Below are positions 34,949 through 43,156 of a stretch of DNA of 64,000 nucleotides, in pieces. Below the pieces are notes generated by a model, which was not told where the DNA came from, searched no databases, and saw nothing but the letters and a program-made list of their open reading frames with translations. The number at the start of each line of letters is the position of its first letter. Position 1 is the stretch's first letter. The stretch is from CALVLD01 sp964467585 (GTDB lineage: Bacteria > Bacillota > Clostridia > Christensenellales > CAG-138), in assembly GCA_964467585.1 (NCBI GenBank), contig CAYXRF010000006.1:45177-109176 (forward strand). The letters run 5' to 3'. The translations under genes were made by a program, and so were the position numbers.

Positions 34949-34978
34949 TTGACATGGAACATACGTTCGTGTTATAAT
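34949..34978 (+). promoter_or_regulatory. LexA-boxed promoter of the capsid cluster
   Basis: TTGACA (34949-34954), an 18-base spacer and TATAAT (34973-34978), with GAACATACGTTC (34957-34968) in the spacer. The whole element aligns with the terminase promoter at 6300-6329 with only small differences. A leader of about 160 bases follows, with a hairpin TCGCGGC/GCCGCGA (35005-35030), before the first phage gene. Confidence 0.85.
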
Positions 34979-35144
34979 AATAACGACGGGAAAAGCGTTG
35001 ACCATCGCGGCGGCAAACCAACTGCCGCGAAGTCCCCATCGCTTAATCCGTCATTTATTTTATTGGGAGCTGTCCCGCCCAAACAAGGTGGACGCACGGC
35101 GCGCACTCTGCGCGAAAGCCGTGAAACGCAAAGGAGTTTTTTAA

Positions 35145-35771
35145 ATGAAGAAGCGCAGCATCAATCAGCTTCTCAAGGAGCTTGGCGGCACATCGACCAA
35201 GCTTTGCGCGGGCGGCGGGGGCGGCTCCCCCGCAAAGCCCGAGGTTAAAATGCCGTCTGCCAAAGGATCTTCTGCCAAAGCATCTTCTGCGGAAGGATCT
35301 TCTGCGGAAGGGTATTCTGCGGAAGGATATTCTGCGGAAGGGTCTTCTGCGGAAGGTGGCACGCGAAGCGCGGCGGAGACTGTCGGCAGGGCGCTGCTGG
35401 ACAGGCTTGGCGCTTCAACGGGGCTGAGTGAGGATAGGCTTGCGGAGCTTATCATCAAGGCTTGGGATTCCGCCGAGGATTCCGCCGATGAGACGGCGTC
35501 TTGTGAGACGGCGTCTTTTGAGACGGCGCCCGATAAGACGGCTGCCGATACTTTGGCGGCGGCAAATTCCCCTTCCCCCGTTGGGCAAAACGGATTGAGC
35601 GCACTGCCGATAACGCTTGAGGGCTCGCAAAAAAAGCGTCCCCTTCCTATAAAAAGCGGTTCGACAGAGGCGCCTGCCACCGACTACACCGAGCTTTCGG
35701 ACGAGCAGTTCAAGGCGCTGAAGCGTCAGCTTCAAAAAGCCACGTCGGACGGGCGAAGGGTGCGTCTGTGA
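35145..35771 (+). CDS. Low-complexity phage protein in scaffold position
   Basis: 208 residues directly upstream of the capsid gene, where phages usually encode the scaffold. The middle is low complexity: about nine copies of a Ser-Ala-(Glu/Lys)-Gly pentapeptide (35252-35357) and three ETAS-type pentapeptides (about 35490-35530), each from 15-bp DNA repeats. A predicted helix (AAETVGRALLDRLGASTGLSEDRLAELIIKAWDSAED) and a basic C-terminal helix (LSDEQFKALKRQLQKA) are the parts most like a scaffold, whose C-terminus binds coat. No sequence family is recognised; the call rests on position. AAAGGAG precedes the ATG. Confidence 0.6.
   Translation: MKKRSINQLLKELGGTSTKLCAGGGGGSPAKPEVKMPSAKGSSAKASSAEGSSAEGYSAEGYSAEGSSAEGGTRSAAETVGRALLDRLGASTGLSEDRLAELIIKAWDSAEDSADETASCETASFETAPDKTAADTLAAANSPSPVGQNGLSALPITLEGSQKKRPLPIKSGSTEAPATDYTELSDEQFKALKRQLQKATSDGRRVRL
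35252..35357 (+). repeat. 15-bp coding tandem repeat in the scaffold-position gene
   Basis: Consecutive 15-bp units of the type tcttctgcggaagga (with tctgccaaagga variants) encode SSAEG/SSAKG pentapeptides. Unit length is a multiple of three, so gain or loss of units keeps the frame. Confidence 0.9.
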
Positions 35772-35869
35772 GCGCATGGCGACAGCCGCCGCAGGTGATT
35801 ATTGTTTTACCTGCGTACAACTAATATTTAGTCTTGCGATTATCAATCGAAAAAGAAAGGAAATTCCAT

Positions 35870-37081
35870 ATGGCAAACACAGTTATCAACAAGCTTTCCA
35901 CCGCGGCTTCGTCCGCAAAATTCCCCTCAACCTTTTATGACCGTCAACTGCTTGAAAGCGCAAAGACACGCTTTGTTCACGCGGAGTTCGGTCAAAAGCG
36001 TCCAATCCCCCGCAACAACGGCAACACGGTAAACTTCCGCCGCTGGGAGCTTTTTGACCCCGCCGCAGCCGTCGCGGGGCTTACCGAGGGTGAAACACCC
36101 GATGGGCAGACGCTTTCGCAAAGCGAAGTTACCGCTTCCGTAAAGCAGTACGGCGCATATGTGGAGGTTACAGACCTGCTTGACCTCACCGCGTATGACT
36201 CTGTGATAAACGATTCCGCAGAGCTGCTTGGCGAGCAGATAGGCACCGTTGTGGAGTGGATCACCCGCGACGCTATGTGCGCCACATCCAACGTGCAGTA
36301 CGCGGGCAGTCAGTCGGCGCGCAACACGCTTACTTCCTCACACAAGCTGACTGTTGAGGAGATTAGAAAGGCTGTTCGCACGCTTAAAAAGAACAAGGCA
36401 CGCCCCTTCTGTGAGGAGGGCAGAAAGCCCCATTTTGTCTGCATTTGTTCTCCCGAGGCAACATATGACCTGCAAAATGACGAGCTTTGGAAAAGCGTTT
36501 CAACATACAGCAATGCCGAAGCCATCTATTCGGGTGAAATCGGTCAGCTTTTCGGAGTTGTTTTTGTTGAAAGCACCGAGGCAAAAACGTATGAGCAGAC
36601 GGTTCTTAACGCAGTCAACGCCAACACAAGCTCAAGTGCGGAGTTCGTTTTGAAAAACGCTCCCACCGCTGCGGAGGCGGCGTATCTCTCCACGGGCGGC
36701 AACAAGCTGAAGATAGGCGCAACCGAGTACACGCTTGCATCATCCGGATCATACACGGCTGCAACAAAAACCGTCAAGCTCTCCGCCGCAGCAACTCTTG
36801 CGGCAAACGCGATAGTCTGGACAGACGACGCGGGCGCGGCGGACGCTTCAACCAAGGCGGCTCCGTGCGTTCACGCAACTCTTGTTTTTGGCAAGGACGC
36901 ATACGGCGTGGTTGATATTGACGGCAAGGGCGCTGTGCAGCTGATAATCAAGCCCCACGGCAGCAGCGGCGCGGCAGACCCTCTTGACCAGAGGGCGACC
37001 GTGGGCGCAAAGGTCACGGCTTACACCTGCGTTGTGCTGAACGACCTTTGGCTTGTTAAGATCGAGCATACGGTTTCCTAA
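35870..37081 (+). CDS. Phage major capsid protein, N4-gp56 family
   Basis: 403 residues from the ATG at 35870 (AAAGGAAA upstream). The N-terminal half is clear: FYDRQLLESAKTRFVHAEFGQKRPIPRNNGNTVNFRRWE, GLTEGETPDGQTLSQSEVTASVKQYGAYVEVTDLLDLTAYD and ELLGEQIGTVVEWITRDA are the signature blocks of the N4-gp56 major capsid family (HK97 fold). A 100-residue segment before the C-terminus (about 280-350) may be an inserted surface domain. The C-terminal block (KDAYGVVDIDGKGAVQLIIKPHGSSGAADPLDQRATVGAKVTAY) is also conserved. It looks intact and expressible, which argues against simple decay. Confidence 0.93.
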   Translation: MANTVINKLSTAASSAKFPSTFYDRQLLESAKTRFVHAEFGQKRPIPRNNGNTVNFRRWELFDPAAAVAGLTEGETPDGQTLSQSEVTASVKQYGAYVEVTDLLDLTAYDSVINDSAELLGEQIGTVVEWITRDAMCATSNVQYAGSQSARNTLTSSHKLTVEEIRKAVRTLKKNKARPFCEEGRKPHFVCICSPEATYDLQNDELWKSVSTYSNAEAIYSGEIGQLFGVVFVESTEAKTYEQTVLNAVNANTSSSAEFVLKNAPTAAEAAYLSTGGNKLKIGATEYTLASSGSYTAATKTVKLSAAATLAANAIVWTDDAGAADASTKAAPCVHATLVFGKDAYGVVDIDGKGAVQLIIKPHGSSGAADPLDQRATVGAKVTAYTCVVLNDLWLVKIEHTVS

Positions 37082-37193
37082 TTTTTTTTAGAATTGCGGC
37101 GCGACGGCGAGTGCGCGGCTGTACGCGCATTCGCCATTGTTGGGAAGCAGCCGCTTCTTTTCAAAAAAAATCCCCAATGAAAGGAAAAAATCA

Positions 37194-38348
37194 ATGTCAA
37201 TTATAAAAAACAAACGAAAGGCGCAGACGTCAACTTTCAGCCTGAGCCGTGCATATACCGAGCCGCGTGCTGAAAGGGTTGGCGCGGACTTCAGCGCGGA
37301 CAATGCTTTGCAAAGCCCCGCCGCCGGCGCCGCCGTCACGGCAAGCACACAGCGCGGCGCGCAGGCACGGCCCTCAAAGGGGGCGGAGCTTCTTCCTCCG
37401 CAGCATGGCGCGGAATACCCGCCCCGCGCAGACATTCCCCCGCGTGAGGGGCTTCCCGCATATGATTCTCCCAAGGGCGGCGCCGATAATGGCGATAACG
37501 ACAACGGCGATAACGATGAGCAGTATGACGAGAATCAAACCGACAGCGACAGCGGCGGCAGCGGCGACAGCGGCGGCAGCGGCGACAACGGCGGCAGCAG
37601 CGAAGGCTATGACCTTGACGCAGGGCTTGCGGATTTTTACGAGCGGCTTTTCAATTCGCTTTCCGCATACGGCGTGACGGGCTTCCCCTCGCTTGATGAG
37701 CTTTATGAGCTGCTTGAGGCATTTCTGCGTCCTTCAATCGATGCGGCTGTGGAAAGGCGGCGCGCTCAGGGCGAAACCAACATGGCGGAGCTTGACGCGG
37801 ACGCGTATTCACGCGGGATGGGCGGCTCAAGCTATCTTTCCTCAATGAAATCAAGAGAATATGACGATATTGAAAGCGACATTGCCGATCTTGAGGGCGA
37901 TTATGCGGAAAGCCTTTCCAAATATCTGTATGACGCCGTTAACCAGATGCAGCAGCTTCAGATATCGCTTTCCTCCGCGCTTCATTCGGGCGGCGGCTCA
38001 TCCGGCGGCTCCTCATCCTCGTCCTCATCCTCATCCTCATCCTCAGGCACGGGCTACGGACACAATTCCAACGGCGCATACTTTGACGGCGTGTGGTACG
38101 AGGGCGATTATTCGTATCTTGAAAGCTCTTTGACATACAGTCAATACTGTCAGTTTTTTGAAGCTCTCACCCCCGGTGAACGTTATCTTGTTTTTACAAG
38201 CAACGAACGCAAATGGAGGATGTGTCGCTGGCAGCTTCAATACAATCTAAATCGCAATGATTATGCGGAAATATGCGCGACATACTTTGCGGTTGTGTCG
38301 GGCGGAGGCGGGCAGGGAGGTGCGATATGGCAGCAAATGCCCTACTGA
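37194..38348 (+). CDS. Large phage-cluster protein, unknown (virion or ejection candidate)
   Basis: 384 residues from the ATG at 37194 (GAAAGGAAA upstream). The N-terminal 120 residues are disordered, with Asp/Asn/Gly repeats (NGDNDNGDND) and Gly-Gly-Ser runs. A helical core follows (LADFYERLFNSLSAYGVTGFPSLDELYELLEAFLRPSIDAAVERR, then IESDIADLEGDYAESLSKYLYDAVNQMQQLQISLSSAL), then a Ser run and a C-terminal domain (FDGVWYEGDYSYLESSLTYSQYCQFFEALTPGERYLVFTSNERKWRMC). The core recalls a structural or internal virion protein, but I do not recognise the family. Its last 22 bases overlap the fibre gene. Confidence 0.6.
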   Translation: MSIIKNKRKAQTSTFSLSRAYTEPRAERVGADFSADNALQSPAAGAAVTASTQRGAQARPSKGAELLPPQHGAEYPPRADIPPREGLPAYDSPKGGADNGDNDNGDNDEQYDENQTDSDSGGSGDSGGSGDNGGSSEGYDLDAGLADFYERLFNSLSAYGVTGFPSLDELYELLEAFLRPSIDAAVERRRAQGETNMAELDADAYSRGMGGSSYLSSMKSREYDDIESDIADLEGDYAESLSKYLYDAVNQMQQLQISLSSALHSGGGSSGGSSSSSSSSSSSSGTGYGHNSNGAYFDGVWYEGDYSYLESSLTYSQYCQFFEALTPGERYLVFTSNERKWRMCRWQLQYNLNRNDYAEICATYFAVVSGGGGQGGAIWQQMPY

Positions 38349-39805
38349 AGTGTTTCAGCGTTGCGCTTGACCTCAAGCGGAGCGTGTCGAACCGTCCCTT
38401 CAGCGTTGTTGACGGCGACACGGGCAATCGTGTTGTTGTTTCTTTGACGGATGACGGCACGGCGGTGAGCTGCGCGGGCAAGTATGTTACGGCTGTGTTT
38501 TCGCACTCCCGCGGGACTGCCGTTCAGGACAGCGACAGCGCGGACGGCGGCATATCCATAAGCGGCAATGTGATAACAATCGACCTGCTGCCCGCATCGT
38601 TCGCCCCGGGCTTTGTGGAATGTGAGCTTCAGGTGCTTTCTTCCTCTCAGGATAATCCTGCCGAGCGCGTGGATTATGACCTGCTTGTAACCTCCGCACG
38701 GTTCAATTTTGAATGCCGCAAAGCGATATTGAACGAGGACTCCATAACGGCTTTTCCCGAATATCCGCTGCTTACGGGATTGATAGGTCAAGTGCAGACG
38801 GGCGAAGCGGCGCGGACGCAGGCGGAATCCTCAAGAGTCTCCGCAGAAGCGAATAGGGCGGCGGCGGAAGCCGCAAGGGTCGGCGCGGAAGCCGCAAGGG
38901 TGGGCGCGGAAGCCGCAAGGGTCGGCGCGGAAGCCTCCCGCACCTCACAGTTCAACACAATGCTTTCGGCAATAGCGGACGGTACACTTGTGTATCTTCA
39001 CGGCGCGGGCGCGCCCTCCTCAGCTTCAACGGATATTGTGGGACAGCTATATGTTGACACATCGGCGGGGACTGTCTACATCTGCATTCCCGATTCAAGC
39101 GGACAGTCGCTTGACTCCACTATGTGGACTCAGCTTTTGCGCACGGACGGCGACGGCGGCAGCGTCACCGCAACGCGAAGCATGACCCGTCAGTTTGCGG
39201 ACGTCCCCGCAAATTCCCCCGTCAATTTGAACGACCTGCTTGCGTATCTGGGCGGCTATTATGCGGAGATAAACGGAAAGCAGAGCATTCTCACATTTGA
39301 CAGCTCACCGACGGCGGACAGCGCAAATCCCGTAACAAGCGGCGGAACGTACACTGCCCTGCACAAGTGCGATTGGCAGACCGCAAGCGACGTCACGCTT
39401 GCCGCGGAGGCGTCCGAGGTTGAATACACGTCCCTTGATTATGACGAGCTGCGGCTTACAATTTTGGGTAATTTGCCGGACGAAGACAACAGCGTTAAGC
39501 TGTTTATAAACGGCGACACAACAAATTATCTAACGTTTAACTCACTTTTCAATTCCATTGGAGGCAGCATGACGCGCCTTGCGGAGCTAACGCTTCACAA
39601 GCCTGTGGCGGGCACGGTCAAGGTAACGCGTGACAATGGCGGCGAGGAGACGGTCGGAGGGATATCGAACCACGGTACGGCGGTTCAAAGCGCAATGTTC
39701 AATTTTAACGCTGCCAAATACACGGGATTGAAATTGACGCTTGGAGTTTCGGCTGTTTTTACAGTCGGCACAAGAATTATTCTTCAGGGGAGGAAAGCGG
39801 AATGA
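38327..39805 (+). CDS. Tail fibre/receptor-binding protein with BppU-like N-terminus
   Basis: 492 residues from the ATG at 38327 (GGGAGG upstream). The first 140 residues (CFSVALDLKRSVSNRPFSVVDGDTGNRVVVSLTDDG ... FNFECRKAILNEDSI) match the N-terminal attachment domain of BppU-type baseplate/fibre proteins. A coiled or collagen-like stretch of EAARVGA heptapeptides (21-bp DNA repeats, about 38870-38935) forms the shaft. The C-terminal part (LTILGNLPDEDNSVKLFINGD, LKLTLGVSAVFTVGTRIILQGRK) is a beta-sandwich-like head. It probably decides which cells the particle binds. It overlaps the next gene by four bases. Confidence 0.82.
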   Translation: MAANALLKCFSVALDLKRSVSNRPFSVVDGDTGNRVVVSLTDDGTAVSCAGKYVTAVFSHSRGTAVQDSDSADGGISISGNVITIDLLPASFAPGFVECELQVLSSSQDNPAERVDYDLLVTSARFNFECRKAILNEDSITAFPEYPLLTGLIGQVQTGEAARTQAESSRVSAEANRAAAEAARVGAEAARVGAEAARVGAEASRTSQFNTMLSAIADGTLVYLHGAGAPSSASTDIVGQLYVDTSAGTVYICIPDSSGQSLDSTMWTQLLRTDGDGGSVTATRSMTRQFADVPANSPVNLNDLLAYLGGYYAEINGKQSILTFDSSPTADSANPVTSGGTYTALHKCDWQTASDVTLAAEASEVEYTSLDYDELRLTILGNLPDEDNSVKLFINGDTTNYLTFNSLFNSIGGSMTRLAELTLHKPVAGTVKVTRDNGGEETVGGISNHGTAVQSAMFNFNAAKYTGLKLTLGVSAVFTVGTRIILQGRKAE

Positions 39806-40053
39806 ACAAACTGATAAACGGTCGGCTTGTGAGCATGAACGAGGCGGAGATTGCGGCGCACGCGGCTCTCGGCGCAAAAACCAATGCGGAGCGCATAGCC
39901 TGTCTTAAGGCAAGGCTTGCGGAGACGGACTACAAGACCCTCAAATTTTTTGAGGGAGAGCTGAGCGACACGGATTATCTTGCATCGTGCGTGGAGCGCA
40001 GCGCCCTGCGAAGTCAGATTAACGCGCTTGAGGCAACGCCGCAGGCGGAATGA
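39802..40053 (+). CDS. Small phage tail-region protein
   Basis: 83 residues, starting within the fibre stop (four-base overlap). The C-terminal half (CLKARLAETDYKTLKFFEGELSDTDYLASCVERSALRSQINALE) is the pattern seen in many small proteins encoded right after tail fibre genes in Firmicute prophages; their function is unknown. Confidence 0.72.
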   Translation: MNKLINGRLVSMNEAEIAAHAALGAKTNAERIACLKARLAETDYKTLKFFEGELSDTDYLASCVERSALRSQINALEATPQAE

Positions 40054-40083
40054 GCATATTCTGTACAGATAGGAAAAAAAGTT

Positions 40084-40839
40084 ATGAAACTTGCAAGTGA
40101 TTTTATAAAATTTGCCCTTTCGCACGCAAGACGCGAAAGCATACCAGAGGGCGCAAGGCTGCCGCTTGACGCGGAGGAATGCGGCTGTGAGCCGTGGGAA
40201 TACCTTTGGGGAACAACGGGAGCGGTTGCCACGGAAGCGCTTTTGAACGAGAGATTTTCAAGCTTTTACGGCAAAAAAGGCTGGACGCGTGAAGCGTTTG
40301 ACATTGCGACCGAAAACTGGACGATAAAGCGTGTGCGCGTCACGGACTGTCAGGGGCTGCTGGACTGCTTTCTCGGCACGGACGTCAACGCAAACTACTG
40401 CTATCAAGCTTGGTGCACCGAAAAGGGTGGGATTACATCGATTGAACGTGCATATGAAATAGGTGAAGCGGTTTTTTACCGAAACGGCGATGGTCGAATG
40501 ACTCATGTCGGCTTCATATGTGGGTTTGGCACAGACGGCGAACCGCTGGCGGTGGAGGCGCGGGGCATACGCTATGGCGTTTGTGTAACCCGTGTTTGCG
40601 ACCGTCCTTGGACGCATCGCGGACTTGTGACCCGAAAGCTGGAATACAACGATGAATTCCGCGACGAGCCGCTTGTGCTTTGTATCACGTCTCCCATGAT
40701 ACAGGGGGAGATGATAAGCCACCTGCAGAAGTCTCTTAACGCGCTTGGCTATTTTTGCGGCGCGGCGGACGGCAAATGCGGAAGGCTGACGCTTGCGGGC
40801 GTAAAAGCGTTTGTTGCGGCGCACGCGGGGCTGCTTTAA
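40084..40839 (+). CDS. Endolysin: NlpC/P60-like peptidase with peptidoglycan-binding domain
   Basis: 251 residues. An NlpC/P60-like cysteine peptidase fold with the catalytic Cys in VTDCQGLLDCF (C89), His in MTHVGFICG (H141) and a third polar position before VEARGIRYGV. A C-terminal PG_binding_1 domain (MISHLQKSLNALGYFCGAADGKCGRLTLAGVKAFVAAH, about 208-250) follows. The enzyme would cut wall peptides to release particles. It lacks a signal peptide, as expected for a holin-dependent endolysin, and a holin gene follows 120 bases later. Confidence 0.88.
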   Translation: MKLASDFIKFALSHARRESIPEGARLPLDAEECGCEPWEYLWGTTGAVATEALLNERFSSFYGKKGWTREAFDIATENWTIKRVRVTDCQGLLDCFLGTDVNANYCYQAWCTEKGGITSIERAYEIGEAVFYRNGDGRMTHVGFICGFGTDGEPLAVEARGIRYGVCVTRVCDRPWTHRGLVTRKLEYNDEFRDEPLVLCITSPMIQGEMISHLQKSLNALGYFCGAADGKCGRLTLAGVKAFVAAHAGLL

Positions 40840-40962
40840 ACCCTCCGCTGATATGACGCTTTTTTAAGCGGAGGCGCAAAGCGTAACCTTGTCTTTGTAT
40901 GTCTCGACAATCGAGATGAGAAAAAATGAATCAAAACAAAGCTATTAATTGGAGGATTATCA

Positions 40963-41250
40963 ATGGACGGATTTTTTACATGGCAGATGCTTATGACGTA
41001 TTCGGGAGCGGTGCTTGCCACAACGGTGATAACACAGTTTTTGAAGGGCTTGCCGTTTATCGTCAAAATACCCACACGGGTGGTAAGCTATGTGATCGCG
41101 CTTGCGGTGATGATTGGCGCGATGCTGTTTACGGATGGGTTCAGCTGGAGCGGCATTGCAATGGCGTTTATTAACGCGGTTGTTGTGGCGCTTGCATCCA
41201 ACGGAGCGTTTGACGCCGTTACGCTGAAAAGCAGCGGCAAAACGGAATAA
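40963..41250 (+). CDS. Phage holin
   Basis: 95 residues with three hydrophobic segments (about 8-30, 36-56, 62-84) and a short polar tail; the ATG has TTGGAGG upstream. Position right after the endolysin and the sequence TVITQFLKGLPFIVKIPTRVVSYVIALAVMI fit a small phage holin. It is the last gene of the second phage cluster. The next gene, on the other strand, is a host transporter. Confidence 0.8.
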   Translation: MDGFFTWQMLMTYSGAVLATTVITQFLKGLPFIVKIPTRVVSYVIALAVMIGAMLFTDGFSWSGIAMAFINAVVVALASNGAFDAVTLKSSGKTE

Positions 41251-41276
41251 TCGACCTGTGGGGCTTTGAGTCTGCG

Positions 41277-42248
41277 CTATGCCGATTTGCTTTTGCGGCT
41301 GCCCAATATGCACACAACGGCGGCGGCAAGCACCAGTGACGCGCCGATGATCTTTATCGGCCCCATAGGCTCACCAAAAACTATAAGGCTTGTCACCGAT
41401 ACAAACACCGGCTCAAGCGTGTTAAGCGCGGATGCGGCTGTGGAGCCCAACAGCCGTATTCCCGTCAGCAGCAGGCGAAGCGCAACCATGTAGCCCAACA
41501 CACCCTCTGCAAGCAGTATTATCCAGATGAAAAGGCTTTTGGGAAGCTCCAGCCTGCCTGTTGCGGCGGCAATTATAAATGCAAGCAAAGCGGCGGCGCC
41601 TGTTATGTAAACATTTGCGACAGATGTGTCAACATTTGTGTAAGACGCTCTGCGTCCCGCGATAAAATAGCAGGCGTAAGCCGCCGCGGAGGCAAGCGCC
41701 AACGGTACGCCGATTGCGGGATTGCCGCCAAGGGCTTCTCCGCCCGAAAAGCCCGAAATCATACCCACGCCCACTATCGCGGCAAATATTGCGATTATCA
41801 TGGGGATGCTCATGCGCTCCTTAAAAAAGATTGCAGACGCTGCCGCAACCAATAGCGGATAGGTAAAATTCAAAACGATTGTAGTACCCGCGGGTATAAA
41901 AAGGTAGGCGTATGTTATCAAAAGCATTGTCGCAGTGAAGCAGCCGCCGCCGAATACTGCCATTTGAATTGCCTGACGGGAGGTCACGCGCAGTGATTTT
42001 TTGCTTATCAGACAGAGTATGAGGGAAATGACGCAGGCAAGCAGCATTGAAAGGCAGACTAAGCTCTCGTTTGTGATGGCGGCGGAGGCGTTGACCGCAA
42101 GCGCGGCGGGGGCATAGCCCAAAACACGGATCAGAAAAGCCTCGGGCAGACCGCCCTTGAGCGCGGCGTTAGTCAAAACAGGCGTAATGCCATAGCACAT
42201 TGACGCCGCAACGACGCAGACAATTCCCTTCAGCCTTGCGTTTTTCAT
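41277..42248 (-). CDS. DMT-superfamily (EamA) transporter
   Basis: 323 residues from the ATG at 42248 (GGGGGACGG upstream). Ten hydrophobic helices arranged as two EamA repeats (MCYGITPVLTNAALKGGLPEAFL ... and IGVPLALASAAAYACYFIAGRR ... LNTLEPVFVSVTSLIVFGEPMGPIKIIGASLVLAA). The family exports or imports small metabolites such as amino acids or nucleosides; the substrate is unknown. It separates the second and third phage clusters and is transcribed against both. Confidence 0.9.
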   Translation of the reverse strand: MKNARLKGIVCVVAASMCYGITPVLTNAALKGGLPEAFLIRVLGYAPAALAVNASAAITNESLVCLSMLLACVISLILCLISKKSLRVTSRQAIQMAVFGGGCFTATMLLITYAYLFIPAGTTIVLNFTYPLLVAAASAIFFKERMSIPMIIAIFAAIVGVGMISGFSGGEALGGNPAIGVPLALASAAAYACYFIAGRRASYTNVDTSVANVYITGAAALLAFIIAAATGRLELPKSLFIWIILLAEGVLGYMVALRLLLTGIRLLGSTAASALNTLEPVFVSVTSLIVFGEPMGPIKIIGASLVLAAAVVCILGSRKSKSA

Positions 42249-42374
42249 TCCGTCCCCCAAAAATCAAAATTCCTTCCTGCGCATGATAGCGCAAAATCAA
42301 AAATATTGCAACAGCGAAGCCGCATTTCACAGGGGGAATGATTATCGTCCTCTTGAATTACGGAAAGGAGCATT

Positions 42375-42605
42375 ATGAAAACCGAATCTACAATTACCGA
42401 AACAATTACTATTGAAAAGACCTGCCCCGACAGAGCGTGGGAGGGGTGCATAAACTCAGTTAACTACCGTGTGCAGCGCGGTGTGCCGGTTGCCGTGCCG
42501 CAAATTTTGGCGGAGCATATCCGCGCCACGCAGCGGGCAAAGCAGATGGCTGCCGCCTCTGCCGAAAGACTTTCACACAATGGGAAAAGGGGGGAGCTTA
42601 TATGA
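42375..42605 (+). CDS. Small protein at the head of the third phage cluster
   Basis: 76 residues with AAAGGAG upstream. An acidic Thr-rich N-terminus, then WEGCINSVNYRVQRGVPVAVPQILAEHIRATQRAKQMAAAS, a pattern resembling small proteins encoded near head genes in podovirus-like prophages. It overlaps the adaptor gene by four bases (ATGA), which supports it being part of the virion operon. No LexA box or clear promoter is visible in the 127 bases upstream. Confidence 0.65.
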   Translation: MKTESTITETITIEKTCPDRAWEGCINSVNYRVQRGVPVAVPQILAEHIRATQRAKQMAAASAERLSHNGKRGELI

Positions 42606-43141
42606 CGCTTAACGATATTCTTGTTGCCGCGCTGAGTCAGCTTGACAGAGGGCATGACGCGCAGACGCTGGACATTTTTCGTGAAAGGCTTACCCGCTAT
42701 GCCAACGACGCTCAAAGCGATATAGCGCACGCCGTGGGCTTTTTCCGCACAGACGCAGTGCATCCCGGCTGCGGAGTTATTTACGCCGCCGACCTTGCGC
42801 GTACCTGCGTCCGCGTGCTTAAGGTTGAGCAATACGGGCGCGCAGTGCGGTTCAACGCGGGTGAAGAAAGCGGAAGCATAACCGTGCCTTATGACGCGGA
42901 CGCAAAAATAACCTATCGCTGTGAGCCTGCCGTGCTTTCATCCTCCAATGACGTAAGCGAGCTTGATCCCGCGCTGCACCCGCTTATTGTCACATATGTT
43001 GTGGGCAGGGAGCGCATGGCGGGGGACGTTGCCACCCAGCGCGGAAGCGACCTTTATATGGGGATGTACGAGGCGGCTAAGGCAAGGCTGAGAACTAACC
43101 TTGGCGAAACGGACAGCTTCAAAATAATCAACCGTTGGTGA
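42602..43141 (+). CDS. Head-tail adaptor (P22 gp4-like)
   Basis: 179 residues. The N-terminal helices (LNDILVAALSQLDRGHDAQTLDIFRERLTRYANDAQSDIAHAVGF) and the beta part (RVLKVEQYGRAVRFNAGEESGSITVPYDADAKITYRCEPAVL), followed by LDPALHPLIVTYVVGRERMA, fit the head-completion adaptor of short-tailed phages, which docks under the portal. Position between a small coupled gene and the gp10-like hub gene is the order found in P22-type phages. Confidence 0.75.
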   Translation: MTLNDILVAALSQLDRGHDAQTLDIFRERLTRYANDAQSDIAHAVGFFRTDAVHPGCGVIYAADLARTCVRVLKVEQYGRAVRFNAGEESGSITVPYDADAKITYRCEPAVLSSSNDVSELDPALHPLIVTYVVGRERMAGDVATQRGSDLYMGMYEAAKARLRTNLGETDSFKIINRW

Positions 43142-43156
43142 GGAGGTACAAGCCCT

